Shown here in pieces: positions 1 to 6,284 of a stretch of 6,284 bases of DNA; the stretch's first letter is position 1, and every line of letters begins with the position of its first letter. A program made the translations under genes and the position numbers. The DNA is from Planctomycetota bacterium. GTDB taxonomy: Bacteria; Planctomycetota; Phycisphaerae; UBA1845; PWPN01. The stretch is taken from positions 2,629,936-2,636,219 of the forward strand of contig CP070790.1 in the NCBI GenBank assembly GCA_020346805.1. Reading direction: 5' to 3'. A model generated the notes under the pieces. The model worked only from the letters and a program-made list of their open reading frames with translations, searched no databases and had not been told where the DNA came from.

Positions 1-1
1 G

Positions 2-3000
2 ATCTTCGAGCTGCTGGGGGCAACCGTCGGTTATATTCAGGCCCAGGTCGATCCCAGTGGACAGGAGGGGATTCGCAAAGAAGCTTATGCCTGCGATATC
101 ACCTATGGTACCAACAGCGAGTTCGGCTTCGATTACCTCCGCGACAATATGAAGATACGCTACCAAGAACAGGTGCAGGGTTCGCTGGACTTCGTAATCG
201 TCGATGAAGTGGATTCAATTCTGATCGATGAAGCCCGCACCCCTTTGATCATCAGCGGGCCGGCCCACGACGACGTCAGCCGATATAAATGGGCCGACAG
301 CCTGGCCAGATCCCTGGTCCGGAAACAGGCTTCTCTCAATAACGATACCGCCGGACGGCTGGCCCAATGGGAAAAATCACCTCCCGCCGAATGGGATGAA
401 TGGCTGAAAAATACCAAGTTTCAAGATGCCCTCAAGAAGTTCCGCGTCGATCCTTACATGCTTACGGAGGATGAAGCAGAAACCGTTATGCACAAACAGC
501 TCTATGTGGTTCAGCGTGATCGCAAATCGGTACACCTGACCCACGACGGAGTAGCCCATGCACAAGACGAGGCCGGCATCGGCAGCTTCTATATCGGGGC
601 TAACATGGAATGCCCCCATCTGATTGAAAACGCATTGCGGGCCCACGTGGTCTACGAACACGACAAGGAATACGTAGTCCAGGATCGCCAGATTATCATT
701 GTCGACGAGTTCACCGGCCGATTGATGTACGGCCGACAATGGTCCGACGGATTGCATCAGGCGGTGGAGGCCAAGGAAAATGTTCCGGTTAAAGAGGAAA
801 CCCAAACCCTGGCCACCATAACCATCCAGAATTTCTGCAAGCTTTACTCCAAACTCGCCGGTATGACCGGGACGGCCATGACCGAGTCCGACGAGTTTAT
901 GAAAATTTACCGACTCGAAGTAGTGGCCATCCCCACCAATCGACCGGTTAACCGCAACGACCACAACGATAAAATCTACCGTACCATCCAAAACAAGTAC
1001 GAAATGATCGTGGAAGAAATCAACGAAATGCATAAACGAGGCCGCCCCAACGATCCTTTCCTGCTGGCGGAGATTTTCAGGAAATACAGAAATATCCTCG
1101 ACGCGGAAAAAACCGATAATCCCGACACGTTAAACAAAAAACGCGACCGACTGGAAGGGGCGCTGGACCGCTTCAATAATGCATCCAATAACGATGCTGA
1201 AACCATAAACTTTATGATGGATACCTATGATATGGTAATAGGCGACCTGGCCACCGGTCGGCCTATTCTGGTCGGTACCACCAGTGTCGAAAATTCCGAA
1301 AAACTGTCCAAAATGCTCGAACGGACCTACGGTATCGAACACGAGGTACTAAATGCCAAATACCACGAACGCGAAGCGGAGATCGTCGCCAAAGCGGGCC
1401 AGCGCCACGAATCCACCCGCGGCACCGACAAAAATCCACTGGGTAACGTAACCATCGCCACCAACATGGCCGGCCGGGGAACCGATATTAAACTTGAAAC
1501 CGGCGTGGTATACGAAAAATGTAAAGTACCCCAAAACCTAAAAGAATTGGTATCGAACTATTCATCAGACTCATTAGCCCTTTACCCCATCGGCCTAACC
1601 AAGTGCTGCATTTACTGTGCCGAGTACGATCCCGCCACTAACTGCGCTCACTGCTTCAAGCCCAAAATAGATCCTCGTTTTCCCGCTTTGGGGCGCGAAA
1701 TATGTACCATGAACGCCCCCTGCGGCTTACATATCGTCGGCACCGAACGTCACGAGGCACGGCGCATCGACAATCAGTTGCGAGGCCGATCCGGCCGACA
1801 GGGAGATCCCGGATCCAGCCGATTTTTCCTTTCCCTCCAAGACGACTTGTTAAAACTCTTCATGCCCGATTGGATGCTGAAAATGATGGAAAAACTCGGT
1901 TTCAGCGAGGGGGCAAGCCTCGAAGACAAACGTATTACCAAAGGTGTCGAACGGGCACAGAAAAAAGTCGAGGAACGAAACTTTTCCATTCGAAAGCATC
2001 TGCTCGAATGGGACGAGCCCATGGATTACCAACGCAAAGCATTCTACTCGGAACGGCAACAGATCCTGGAAGGAAAACAACTCAGCGACCTGATCTGGCG
2101 CATGATCGATGAGGTTATCGACCTTGCCGTGGAAGATTATCTGGCCCCCGACTATACCGCCCGTCAAATCAGCGACTGGTGTAGAAGCACACTGGATGTT
2201 CCCATCCCGTCGGAAGAACTGGAAGAAGACGATCCTGAATTTCTCATGAAGCGCATTCGCGAAAAGACCAAAGACGAAGTACACGACAACATACGTACTT
2301 CGCTTGGTGAATACATCGACCTGGATGAGGATCCTTCGTCATGGGACATTGGGGGATTGCTTCGCTGGGCCCAGCGAATTTTCAGTGTATCGGCCACCCA
2401 GAATCAGTTGCGTAAAATGTCGCCGGACGAAATCGAAGAATTGTTAATCGAATCCGCCAATGCCCATTTCGACAAAGTCGATCTGAGGCCCATCGAAGTT
2501 TTCATCGACCCCATGTACGGGCGATCCTCCTTGGCCGATTTGGTACGAGCCAAGTTCAACATCGACGTAAAAACCGAAGAAATTGCCGAGAGCTCACCTA
2601 ACCAGGTGTCCGAAATCATTCGCACCAAAGCCCGCCAGGCATACGCCCGGCGCGAAATCTATTATCCGGTAGAATCATTAATCGAACGCTGCTTCGCCGA
2701 CGCCGGCACCGACAACGTCTATGCCCTGCAACAAATCGTCAACTGGGTTAATTCCAAGTATAGGGTCAACTGGACACCCGAAAGCCTGGCCGACAAAACC
2801 ATCGACAAAATCGTTGACGAGCTGGTATCGGTAAGCAAAGCCTTCATCAACGAAGGTCGGCTGGATAAAGAAATCGATGAAGCCCTGACCAAATACGGAT
2901 CGGGTCCCAACGGAGAACTGCTTGATTGGGCCAAGGAAAGATTCGGTAAGGCCGTCGATATCGAATCCCTCAGATCCGCCGACATCGACTGTCGCGAGAC

Positions 3001-3493
3001 ACTGCGACGGGCCGGCACCGAACTGGTCCGCTGGGAGCTGACCCAACTTGAAAGATACATCCTGCTTCGCATCTACGATCAGGGATGGAAGGACCACCTG
3101 CTGGAGATGGATCATCTTAAAAACGCCATCATGCAGCGTCCGCTGGGCGGTGACCAGACTCACCCCCAGAGTCAATATGCCATCGAGGGGCGCGACCAAT
3201 TTGGGCAAATGTGGAAAATCATTCGCGACCGGGTCACCGATACCATATTCAAGGTTTCCGGCGGTGAAGTCAGCCAAGCCGGTGTTGAAAGAATGCGACA
3301 GATGCAAACCCGTCACGACTCTGCTATCGGGGCAGGTTTCTCCGGCGCCGATCAGGAGGCGGCCATGCGGGCACAGGGCCAAGCGGCCCAAACCAAGACT
3401 ATCCGCCGAGAACAGCCCAAATTGGGTCGAAACGCCCCCTGCCCTTGCGGATCGGGAAAGAAATACAAAAAATGTTGCGGAAAAGCGGGATAG
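2..3493 (+). CDS. secA: Preprotein translocase ATPase SecA, 5'-truncated by window edge
   Basis: SecA is the cytoplasmic ATPase that drives preproteins through SecYEG. The reading frame is open from base 2, so the gene begins outside the window; 1163 residues are present and roughly 130-150, with Walker A, are missing. Seen in order (window residues): [16 protein letters not shown] (35-50), the DEVD Walker B (68-71), the preprotein cross-linking region, [20 protein letters not shown] (from 289), [11 protein letters not shown] (nt 1457-1489), [17 protein letters not shown] (from 580) with SGRQGDPG after it, an enlarged helical wing (nt 2165-3031), the scaffold helix with [12 protein letters not shown], and a zinc-binding SEC-C tail with CPC and CC (nt 3440-3478). 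Full length would be about 1300 residues against 901 in E. coli. The excess lies in a 69-residue insert at nt 1049-1255, a cysteine-rich insert before [11 protein letters not shown], and repeated wing units. Catalytic motifs look intact, so this is a working SecA rather than a decayed copy. Identification is certain; the roles of the inserts are unknown. Confidence 0.97.
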   Translation: MFELLGATVGYIQAQVDPSGQEGIRKEAYACDITYGTNSEFGFDYLRDNMKIRYQEQVQGSLDFVIVDEVDSILIDEARTPLIISGPAHDDVSRYKWADSLARSLVRKQASLNNDTAGRLAQWEKSPPAEWDEWLKNTKFQDALKKFRVDPYMLTEDEAETVMHKQLYVVQRDRKSVHLTHDGVAHAQDEAGIGSFYIGANMECPHLIENALRAHVVYEHDKEYVVQDRQIIIVDEFTGRLMYGRQWSDGLHQAVEAKENVPVKEETQTLATITIQNFCKLYSKLAGMTGTAMTESDEFMKIYRLEVVAIPTNRPVNRNDHNDKIYRTIQNKYEMIVEEINEMHKRGRPNDPFLLAEIFRKYRNILDAEKTDNPDTLNKKRDRLEGALDRFNNASNNDAETINFMMDTYDMVIGDLATGRPILVGTTSVENSEKLSKMLERTYGIEHEVLNAKYHEREAEIVAKAGQRHESTRGTDKNPLGNVTIATNMAGRGTDIKLETGVVYEKCKVPQNLKELVSNYSSDSLALYPIGLTKCCIYCAEYDPATNCAHCFKPKIDPRFPALGREICTMNAPCGLHIVGTERHEARRIDNQLRGRSGRQGDPGSSRFFLSLQDDLLKLFMPDWMLKMMEKLGFSEGASLEDKRITKGVERAQKKVEERNFSIRKHLLEWDEPMDYQRKAFYSERQQILEGKQLSDLIWRMIDEVIDLAVEDYLAPDYTARQISDWCRSTLDVPIPSEELEEDDPEFLMKRIREKTKDEVHDNIRTSLGEYIDLDEDPSSWDIGGLLRWAQRIFSVSATQNQLRKMSPDEIEELLIESANAHFDKVDLRPIEVFIDPMYGRSSLADLVRAKFNIDVKTEEIAESSPNQVSEIIRTKARQAYARREIYYPVESLIERCFADAGTDNVYALQQIVNWVNSKYRVNWTPESLADKTIDKIVDELVSVSKAFINEGRLDKEIDEALTKYGSGPNGELLDWAKERFGKAVDIESLRSADIDCRETLRRAGTELVRWELTQLERYILLRIYDQGWKDHLLEMDHLKNAIMQRPLGGDQTHPQSQYAIEGRDQFGQMWKIIRDRVTDTIFKVSGGEVSQAGVERMRQMQTRHDSAIGAGFSGADQEAAMRAQGQAAQTKTIRREQPKLGRNAPCPCGSGKKYKKCCGKAG
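1049..1255 (+). other. 69-residue helical insert in SecA nucleotide-binding domain 2
   Basis: In E. coli SecA the helix ending in KG runs straight into QPVLVGT. Here the equivalent GRP (nt 1040-1048) is followed by 69 extra residues before a second GRP (nt 1256-1264) that continues into [12 protein letters not shown]. The insert is rich in charged residues, is predicted by eye to be mainly helical, and stays in frame. The flanks look alike (YEMIVEEI before the first [11 protein letters not shown] before the second), which suggests a partial internal duplication followed by expansion. Function unknown. Confidence 0.6.
1490..1723 (+). other. Cysteine-rich insert in SecA, possible zinc knuckle
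   Basis: Between the GRGTDI motif and [11 protein letters not shown], SecA proteins carry a variable segment. Here it is about 78 residues and holds seven cysteines, with codons at nt 1604, 1607, 1616, 1643, 1652, 1703 and 1721. They include CIYC and CAHC, two CxxC pairs separated by eight residues, the spacing typical of a small zinc site. The E. coli segment at this place has no cysteine. A metal-binding role is inferred from spacing only. It would be separate from the C-terminal SEC-C zinc site. Confidence 0.55.
2165..3031 (+). repeat. Five diverged tandem repeats in the SecA helical wing domain
   Basis: Five segments of 39 residues align without gaps, starting at nt 2165, 2354, 2528, 2732 and 2915 (spacing 63, 58, 68 and 61 residues). 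Shared pattern: a leucine or isoleucine, then W three residues on (L in copy 3), F/Y/L five further, V or I two further (K in copy 5), L or I seven further, then an acidic helix. Starts read [40 protein letters not shown] and [11 protein letters not shown]. coli SecA has one such unit (GLQERLKNDF). The repeats are protein-level; the DNA copies are diverged, so the amplification looks old. Confidence 0.65.
3425..3484 (+). repeat. SEC-C tail of secA, near-copy of the one at 3658-3717
   Basis: These 20 codons, from GGT CGA to the last lysine of the zinc motif, match 3658-3717 at 52 of 60 bases with no gap. Nineteen of 20 residues agree; the one change is Ala to Asp after GRN. Six of the eight base differences are silent. 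This fits a local duplication of the secA 3' end, or gene conversion between the two, although a short motif under strong constraint also keeps some identity. Confidence 0.7.
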
Positions 3494-3502
3494 ACCTATG
3501 TC

Positions 3503-3508
3503 AGGAGA
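3503..3508 (+). promoter_or_regulatory. Ribosome binding site of the small SEC-C gene
   Basis: AGGAGA lies 8 bases before the ATG at 3517 and is the clearest Shine-Dalgarno sequence in the window. It decides the start of the small SEC-C gene. An in-frame ATG at 3445 inside secA would add 24 residues but has no such site and would read through the secA tail in another frame. Confidence 0.75.
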
Positions 3509-3516
3509 ACTTACCA

Positions 3517-3720
3517 ATGGCCATCAATGATGACCGAGTCGACAAGCGATACGACAAAAAACGCGAGAAAGAAGAACGGACCAAGGCCGGTATACCCGGG
3601 GAAGACGAAGAGCCCCTGCCGCCCCCGGTGAAGCCTATTCATGCTGATGAATCCGTCGGTCGAAATGATCCCTGCCCATGCGGTTCGGGAAAGAAGTACA
3701 AAAAATGCTGCGGTAAATAA
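3517..3720 (+). CDS. Small SEC-C motif protein (67 aa)
   Basis: A 67-residue soluble protein with two parts. Residues 1-30 are highly charged, with a run of lysine, arginine and glutamate likely to form a helix ([13 protein letters not shown]), followed by a proline-rich linker (PLPPPVKP). Residues 48-67 are a SEC-C zinc motif with cysteines at 53, 55, 64 and 65, nearly identical to the end of SecA. In SecA this motif binds zinc and contacts SecB or ribosomes; free-standing SEC-C proteins are common but poorly characterised. The gene starts 23 bases after the secA stop and is probably cotranscribed. It may be a detached copy of the SecA tail that competes for or assists the same partners; this is inference. 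The start is chosen on AGGAGA at 3503. No signal peptide or membrane span is seen. Confidence 0.85.
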   Translation: MAINDDRVDKRYDKKREKEERTKAGIPGEDEEPLPPPVKPIHADESVGRNDPCPCGSGKKYKKCCGK

Positions 3721-3784
3721 GCGTCCCGACCGGTACTAATTTCCAATTTGAATAAATCTACGCCGCAGAACTTGAAAGACTCAT

Positions 3785-4237
3785 ATGAATATTCATTCGA
3801 TGAAAAAACAATTTATCCATGCTGCCCTATTCGTCGGACTGATGAGCGGCCCGATAATGGCCGGTCCAACACAGATCGACGGCCAATGGAAAGATGAACT
3901 CTGGAATAATATCTACGATCCCTGGTTCATCTTCGGAATGGGGGCCCAGGGCCTGTTTTTCCTTCGTTTCATCATTCAATGGATAGTTAGTGAGAAAAAG
4001 AAACGAAGCACTATACCCGTAATATTCTGGTATCTTTCTCTGGCCGGCGCCGCCGCTACCTTTGTTTATGCGGTTCATGAAGCCCAGCCGGTATTTATAC
4101 TGGCACAAATCCTGGCTTGTGTGATTTATATCCGTAATCTAATGCTCATATATCAGCGGGATTCGAGCCGAAAAAGGGCAGGACTCCCCGCCCAAGAACC
4201 GGATTCTTCAATCTCGGAGGAAGACCTGCTGGATTAA
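3785..4237 (+). CDS. LAB_N (lipid A biosynthesis N-terminal) domain membrane protein
   Basis: A 150-residue integral membrane protein. Residues 6-27 form a signal-like hydrophobic stretch with KK at its start and a possible cleavage near MAG. The LAB_N domain covers about 40-124 and shows its typical pattern: GAQGLFFLRFIIQWIVSE (53-70), then a serine and IPVIFWYLSLAG (77-88), QPVFILAQ (101-108) and YIRNL (115-119), giving three membrane spans. The C-terminal 25 residues are polar and acidic. LAB_N occurs at the N-terminus of some lipid A-disaccharide synthases and as stand-alone proteins near glycolipid genes; its biochemical role is not established, so an envelope-lipid role here is only suggested. 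No glycosyltransferase part is present. The start at 3785 has no strong ribosome binding site; an in-frame ATG at 3800 (MKKQF) would give a more usual signal peptide. It lies 64 bases after the SEC-C gene. Confidence 0.88.
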   Translation: MNIHSMKKQFIHAALFVGLMSGPIMAGPTQIDGQWKDELWNNIYDPWFIFGMGAQGLFFLRFIIQWIVSEKKKRSTIPVIFWYLSLAGAAATFVYAVHEAQPVFILAQILACVIYIRNLMLIYQRDSSRKRAGLPAQEPDSSISEEDLLD

Positions 4238-4253
4238 TGACCGTAAGTGCTTA

Positions 4254-4277
4254 ACTCATAAAGCTTTGAGTCTTTTT
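4254..4277 (+). terminator. Weak candidate rho-independent terminator
   Basis: ACTCA (4254-4258) and TGAGT (4267-4271) form a 5-bp stem with an 8-base AT-rich loop, followed by CTTTTT. It lies 16 bases after the LAB_N stop, a sensible place to end the transcript. The stem is short and not GC-rich, so strength is doubtful. Confidence 0.35.
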
Positions 4278-4305
4278 GCCCAGCTTGGCGTGCCATTTAT
4301 ATAAT
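4276..4305 (+). promoter_or_regulatory. Candidate sigma70-type promoter for the SHOCT-like gene
   Basis: TTGCCC (4276-4281, four of six bases of the -35 consensus) is followed after 18 bases by a perfect TATAAT (4300-4305). Transcription would begin near 4311-4313, past the ATG at 4307, which favours translation from the ATG at 4322. It directly follows the candidate terminator, which would make this a boundary between transcripts. The region is AT-rich, so chance is possible. Confidence 0.4.
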
Positions 4306-4306
4306 T

Positions 4307-4624
4307 ATGAAAGAGTCATTTATGATGATAGCCCAAACATTAGATGTGGCGGATCTCGCCAGTCGGATTATCGTCGCCTGTTTATTGCTGATATTGGCAC
4401 TTGTTGTTCTAGGTCTAATCATCTGGTATTACCGGCGAAGATGGCTCGATATATCTGAATCACCGTCCGGTACGCCCTGGACCCTGGATGATTTGGAAAA
4501 AATGTACGAAAAGGGCGACATCAACGAGGAGGAATATCGGTCCATGCGAGAGTCGATAATTGCAGCATTTACCGATAAAAAGTCCATAAAAACCGATTCC
4601 GCTGCAGCCCCGCAGCAAACGTAG
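4307..4624 (+). CDS. Small single-span membrane protein with SHOCT-like C-terminus
   Basis: At most 105 residues; not recognised as a named family. Residues 20-42 are one strongly hydrophobic span (IIVACLLLILALVVLGLIIW), followed by YYRRR, which by the positive-inside rule puts the C-terminus in the cytoplasm. Residues 59-84 (TLDDLEKMYEKGDINEEEY and onward) resemble the short SHOCT helical hairpin, in which L..L...G.I...E[FY] is typical; such modules are often found at the ends of small membrane proteins and are thought to mediate oligomerisation. The tail is polar. The longest reading frame is given here, but the ATG pair at 4322/4325 is arguably the real start: AAAGAG sits 6 bases upstream of it, whereas 4307 has no ribosome binding site and abuts a TATAAT. 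The gene has its own candidate promoter and is not clearly joined to the LAB_N gene. Function unknown. Confidence 0.75.
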   Translation: MKESFMMIAQTLDVADLASRIIVACLLLILALVVLGLIIWYYRRRWLDISESPSGTPWTLDDLEKMYEKGDINEEEYRSMRESIIAAFTDKKSIKTDSAAAPQQT

Positions 4625-4711
4625 AATATAATCAAAAAGGATAACGATTTTGATCTGAAGAAATGATACACGGCATGACGATACAACCGAACGGAATAAA
4701 AAGAGGCCAAA

Positions 4712-4780
4712 TTGGCTATCTTCAGTTCCTATAGTAGTTTACGGACATATCCGGCCATTTATAGTCGATTGGATAGCCAA
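4712..4780. repeat. 9-bp inverted repeat upstream of clpX
   Basis: TTGGCTATC (4712-4720) and its exact reverse complement GATAGCCAA (4772-4780) are 60 bases apart start to start. The left arm also forms GCCAAATTGGC (4706-4716), a short palindrome of the same core, so the GCCAA core occurs three times. The arms flank the candidate clpX promoter, which suggests operator half-sites or a leader structure. The rest of the 182-base gap (4625-4806) shows only a weak AT-rich inverted repeat at 4631-4654. Confidence 0.4.
4738..4765 (+). promoter_or_regulatory. Candidate clpX promoter
   Basis: TTTACG (4738-4743, four of six consensus bases) and TATAGT (4760-4765, five of six) are separated by 16 bases. 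Transcription would start around 4771-4773, at the right arm of the inverted repeat, giving a leader of about 35 bases. No CIRCE-type or other known heat-shock operator was recognised. Confidence 0.35.
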
Positions 4781-4793
4781 CTATAAGCGTGCA

Positions 4794-4800
4794 AAGAAGG
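4794..4800 (+). promoter_or_regulatory. Ribosome binding site of clpX
   Basis: AAGAAGG lies 6 bases before the ATG at 4807 and supports that start. The protein from this start has the expected zinc-binding N-terminus close to its beginning. Confidence 0.6.
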
Positions 4801-4806
4801 GTATAA

Positions 4807-6096
4807 ATGCCAGGATCGCGTAGCTCAAGTACTGGTGGCGGCAAGGGTGGTCGGAGAGCGACCACCTGCAGTTTCTGCGGCAAAACCCAGCGTGAGGCCG
4901 GGCCCATGGTCGAAGGCCCCGGAGATGTATACATTTGCTCGGCCTGCGTCGACCTCTGCCACAACATCATCAGACAGGAAAAGCGAAAAACGGGACCTGG
5001 ACGGCACTTTGCCGGCCAGATCGCCACCCCCAGACAAATTAAAGATTACCTGGACCAATACGTCATCGGCCAGGAACACGCCAAAAAGTCCGTCTCCGTC
5101 GCCGTACACAACCACTACAAACGACTCGCCCACACCGACACCGCCGACGAAGACGACGTCGAAATCGATAAGGCCAATGTGCTGTTAATCGGACCCACCG
5201 GGGCGGGAAAAACCCTGTTGGCCAGAACCCTGGCCAGAATCCTAAACGTACCCTTCGCCATCGGTGATGCTACCACCCTCACCGAAGCCGGCTACGTGGG
5301 AGAAGACGTCGAAAACATACTGCTTAGGTTGCTCCAGAACGCGGACTACGACCTGGAGGCCGCCCAACGTGGCATTGTCTACATCGATGAGATCGATAAG
5401 ATCGGAAAAACTTCCCAAAACGTCAGCATTACCCGCGACGTCAGCGGTGAAGGGGTTCAGCAATCTCTGTTGAAAATGCTGGAAGGTACTATCTCCAATA
5501 TTCCACCGCAAGGCGGACGAAAACACCCCGAACAGCAATACATACAGATAGACACCACCCACATCCTGTTCATCTGCGGCGGAACCTTCACCGGTTTGAA
5601 TGAGATCATCAGTCGCCGTATCGGTCATGCCTCCATCGGGTTTGTCGGCGAGATGAACGAGGACATAAACGGAACCGCCCAAAGCAGTGTGCTTGCCGAG
5701 GTAACTCCTGATGACCTGGTCGAGTTCGGTATGATTCCGGAACTGGTGGGACGATTGCCGGTCATCACCACCCTGGAAGCCCTCAATGTGCCCATACTGA
5801 TCCAAATCCTTACCGAACCCAAGAATGCCCTGGTTCGACAGTATCAACGCTTCTTTGAGATGGAAGGTTGCGAGTTGGAATTCACTCCCGAGGCCCTGAA
5901 GATCCTTGCCGAAAAGGCCCTGAAACGTGACACCGGAGCCCGGGCCCTGAGAGGCGTAATCGAGGAATTGATGCTCGATGTAATGTTCAGGCTTCCCGAG
6001 GAAGGCGACAACGCCAAATATGTGGTAACCGAAGAAGTCGCACGCGGCGAAACCGATCTCTTCTCCCAACGCGAAAGACGAAAAGAATCAGCGTAA
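4807..6096 (+). CDS. clpX: ATP-dependent Clp protease ATP-binding subunit ClpX
   Basis: ClpX is the hexameric AAA+ unfoldase that recognises tagged or regulatory proteins and feeds them into ClpP in the cytoplasm. The 429 residues match the usual length (424 in E. coli). Visible parts: a C4 zinc domain (C21, C24, C44, C47); Walker A GPTGAGKT (129-136); the pore-1 loop GYVG (162-165); Walker B IDEIDK (193-198, with D194 and E195); the RKH loop (238-240) that contacts substrate; the IGF loop (277-279) that docks on ClpP; an arginine in GRLPV (R316), the likely arginine finger; and sensor 2 GAR (R379). All key residues are present, so the enzyme should be active and able to bind ClpP. A glycine-rich, basic leader (residues 1-17) precedes the zinc domain. 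In many bacteria clpP sits just upstream; here a small membrane protein gene does, so clpP must be elsewhere. The gene ends with two TAA codons in a row and probably forms its own transcript. Confidence 0.98.
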   Translation: MPGSRSSSTGGGKGGRRATTCSFCGKTQREAGPMVEGPGDVYICSACVDLCHNIIRQEKRKTGPGRHFAGQIATPRQIKDYLDQYVIGQEHAKKSVSVAVHNHYKRLAHTDTADEDDVEIDKANVLLIGPTGAGKTLLARTLARILNVPFAIGDATTLTEAGYVGEDVENILLRLLQNADYDLEAAQRGIVYIDEIDKIGKTSQNVSITRDVSGEGVQQSLLKMLEGTISNIPPQGGRKHPEQQYIQIDTTHILFICGGTFTGLNEIISRRIGHASIGFVGEMNEDINGTAQSSVLAEVTPDDLVEFGMIPELVGRLPVITTLEALNVPILIQILTEPKNALVRQYQRFFEMEGCELEFTPEALKILAEKALKRDTGARALRGVIEELMLDVMFRLPEEGDNAKYVVTEEVARGETDLFSQRERRKESA

Positions 6097-6176
6097 TAAT
6101 TACCCGCCTCAGTCATATTATCATCAGCGTACCAACACAAAATCATCACACACGCAAGGAAAATCTAAATCTGGTC

Positions 6177-6284
6177 TTATACGGATTCCACTTCAAAGGT
6201 GTGCTAAGAGAGCGGGTCAGGCACAATATTCCTTTGGAATAATTGAGCCAGACCCGGCACACGTTTGAAGTGGAATTCGTATTA
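6177..6284. repeat. Long imperfect palindrome, MITE- or REPIN-like element
   Basis: The whole 108 bases fold into one hairpin. Outer arms 6177-6204 and 6257-6284 pair at 25 of 28 positions, plus one possible G-U. Inner arms 6213-6232 and 6236-6256 pair at 18 positions with two mismatches and one bulge, around a TTT loop. The only sizeable asymmetry is an 8-base bulge at 6205-6212. It holds no reading frame. The window ends inside or at the edge of the right arm, so the element may be longer. The 80 bases between clpX and the hairpin (6097-6176) contain nothing I can identify. It could also terminate clpX transcription, but no T-run is visible. The sequence family was not recognised. Confidence 0.75.

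Noticed and set aside
377..1033. 218-codon open frame on the - strand opposite secA
   Set aside because: It is antisense to the conserved SecA motor domain, has no recognisable domain and arises from codon bias of the real gene.
1457..2284. Possible frameshift or decay in SecA, given the unusual inserts
   Set aside because: The frame is open throughout, and conserved motifs resume exactly after each insert; there is no sign of a broken gene.
2678..3517. 279-codon open frame on the - strand opposite the secA 3' end
   Set aside because: It lies fully opposite the SecA wing, scaffold and SEC-C coding sequence; the translation shows no family features.
3048..3530. 160-codon + strand frame overlapping the secA end, including an ATG at 3498
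   Set aside because: It is out of frame with SecA throughout, and its composition (many Arg, Ser and Pro) is that of a shifted reading of secA; the ATG at 3498 gives only ten codons.
4627..4632. TATAAT just after the SHOCT-like gene, as a possible distal clpX promoter
   Set aside because: No acceptable -35 element lies 16-18 bases upstream, and the sequence is AT-rich; kept only as a chance match.
4631..4654. ATCAAAA/TTTTGAT 7-bp inverted repeat as a terminator of the SHOCT-like gene
   Set aside because: The stem is almost entirely A-T, the loop is about 10 bases and no T-run follows, so it should not terminate transcription well.
5242..6069. 275-codon open frame on the - strand opposite clpX
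   Set aside because: It is antisense to the invariant AAA+ core of ClpX with no ribosome binding site or domain; a shadow frame.
6097..6176. Small gene or RNA between clpX and the terminal hairpin
   Set aside because: No start with a ribosome binding site, no stable hairpin and no tRNA-like pattern was seen.

Overview
The window holds the 3' part of a secA gene, three small genes, a complete clpX gene, and a long imperfect hairpin at the right edge. All genes are on the + strand. Base composition is moderate (about half G+C by eye). The best guess at origin is a bacterium of the Planctomycetota, perhaps the Phycisphaerae. This is inference from the large, insert-rich SecA, the free-standing LAB_N lipid A-type membrane protein (an outer-membrane lineage) and weak ribosome binding sites. 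No marker in the window proves it.

Layout. Positions 2-3493 encode the last 1163 residues of SecA, the ATPase motor of the Sec export pathway. The N-terminus, including Walker A, lies left of the window. SecA is followed 23 bases later by a 67-residue protein (3517-3720) whose tail nearly copies the SecA zinc-binding SEC-C tail. Next is a LAB_N-domain membrane protein (3785-4237). A weak terminator-like hairpin and a perfect TATAAT box (4254-4305) then separate it from a 105-codon single-span membrane protein with a short SHOCT-like C-terminus (4307-4624). A 182-base gap carries an inverted repeat around a candidate promoter. It precedes clpX (4807-6096), the unfoldase partner of the ClpP protease. 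After clpX, 80 bases with no visible feature lead to a 108-base near-palindrome (6177-6284) that looks like a MITE- or REPIN-type repeat.

How the genes relate. SecA pushes unfolded proteins across the inner membrane, and the small SEC-C protein could share the zinc or partner binding of the SecA tail. The LAB_N and SHOCT-like proteins are membrane or envelope proteins of unproven role. ClpX handles cytoplasmic protein turnover. Protein export and quality control is a loose common theme, but only secA and the SEC-C gene are close enough to suggest a real functional pair.

The most unusual content is in SecA. The helical wing region seems to contain five tandem copies of a unit normally present once. 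Nucleotide-binding domain 2 carries a 69-residue helical insert and a separate seven-cysteine insert. The near-identical SEC-C tail next door and the terminal hairpin are the other items worth following up.
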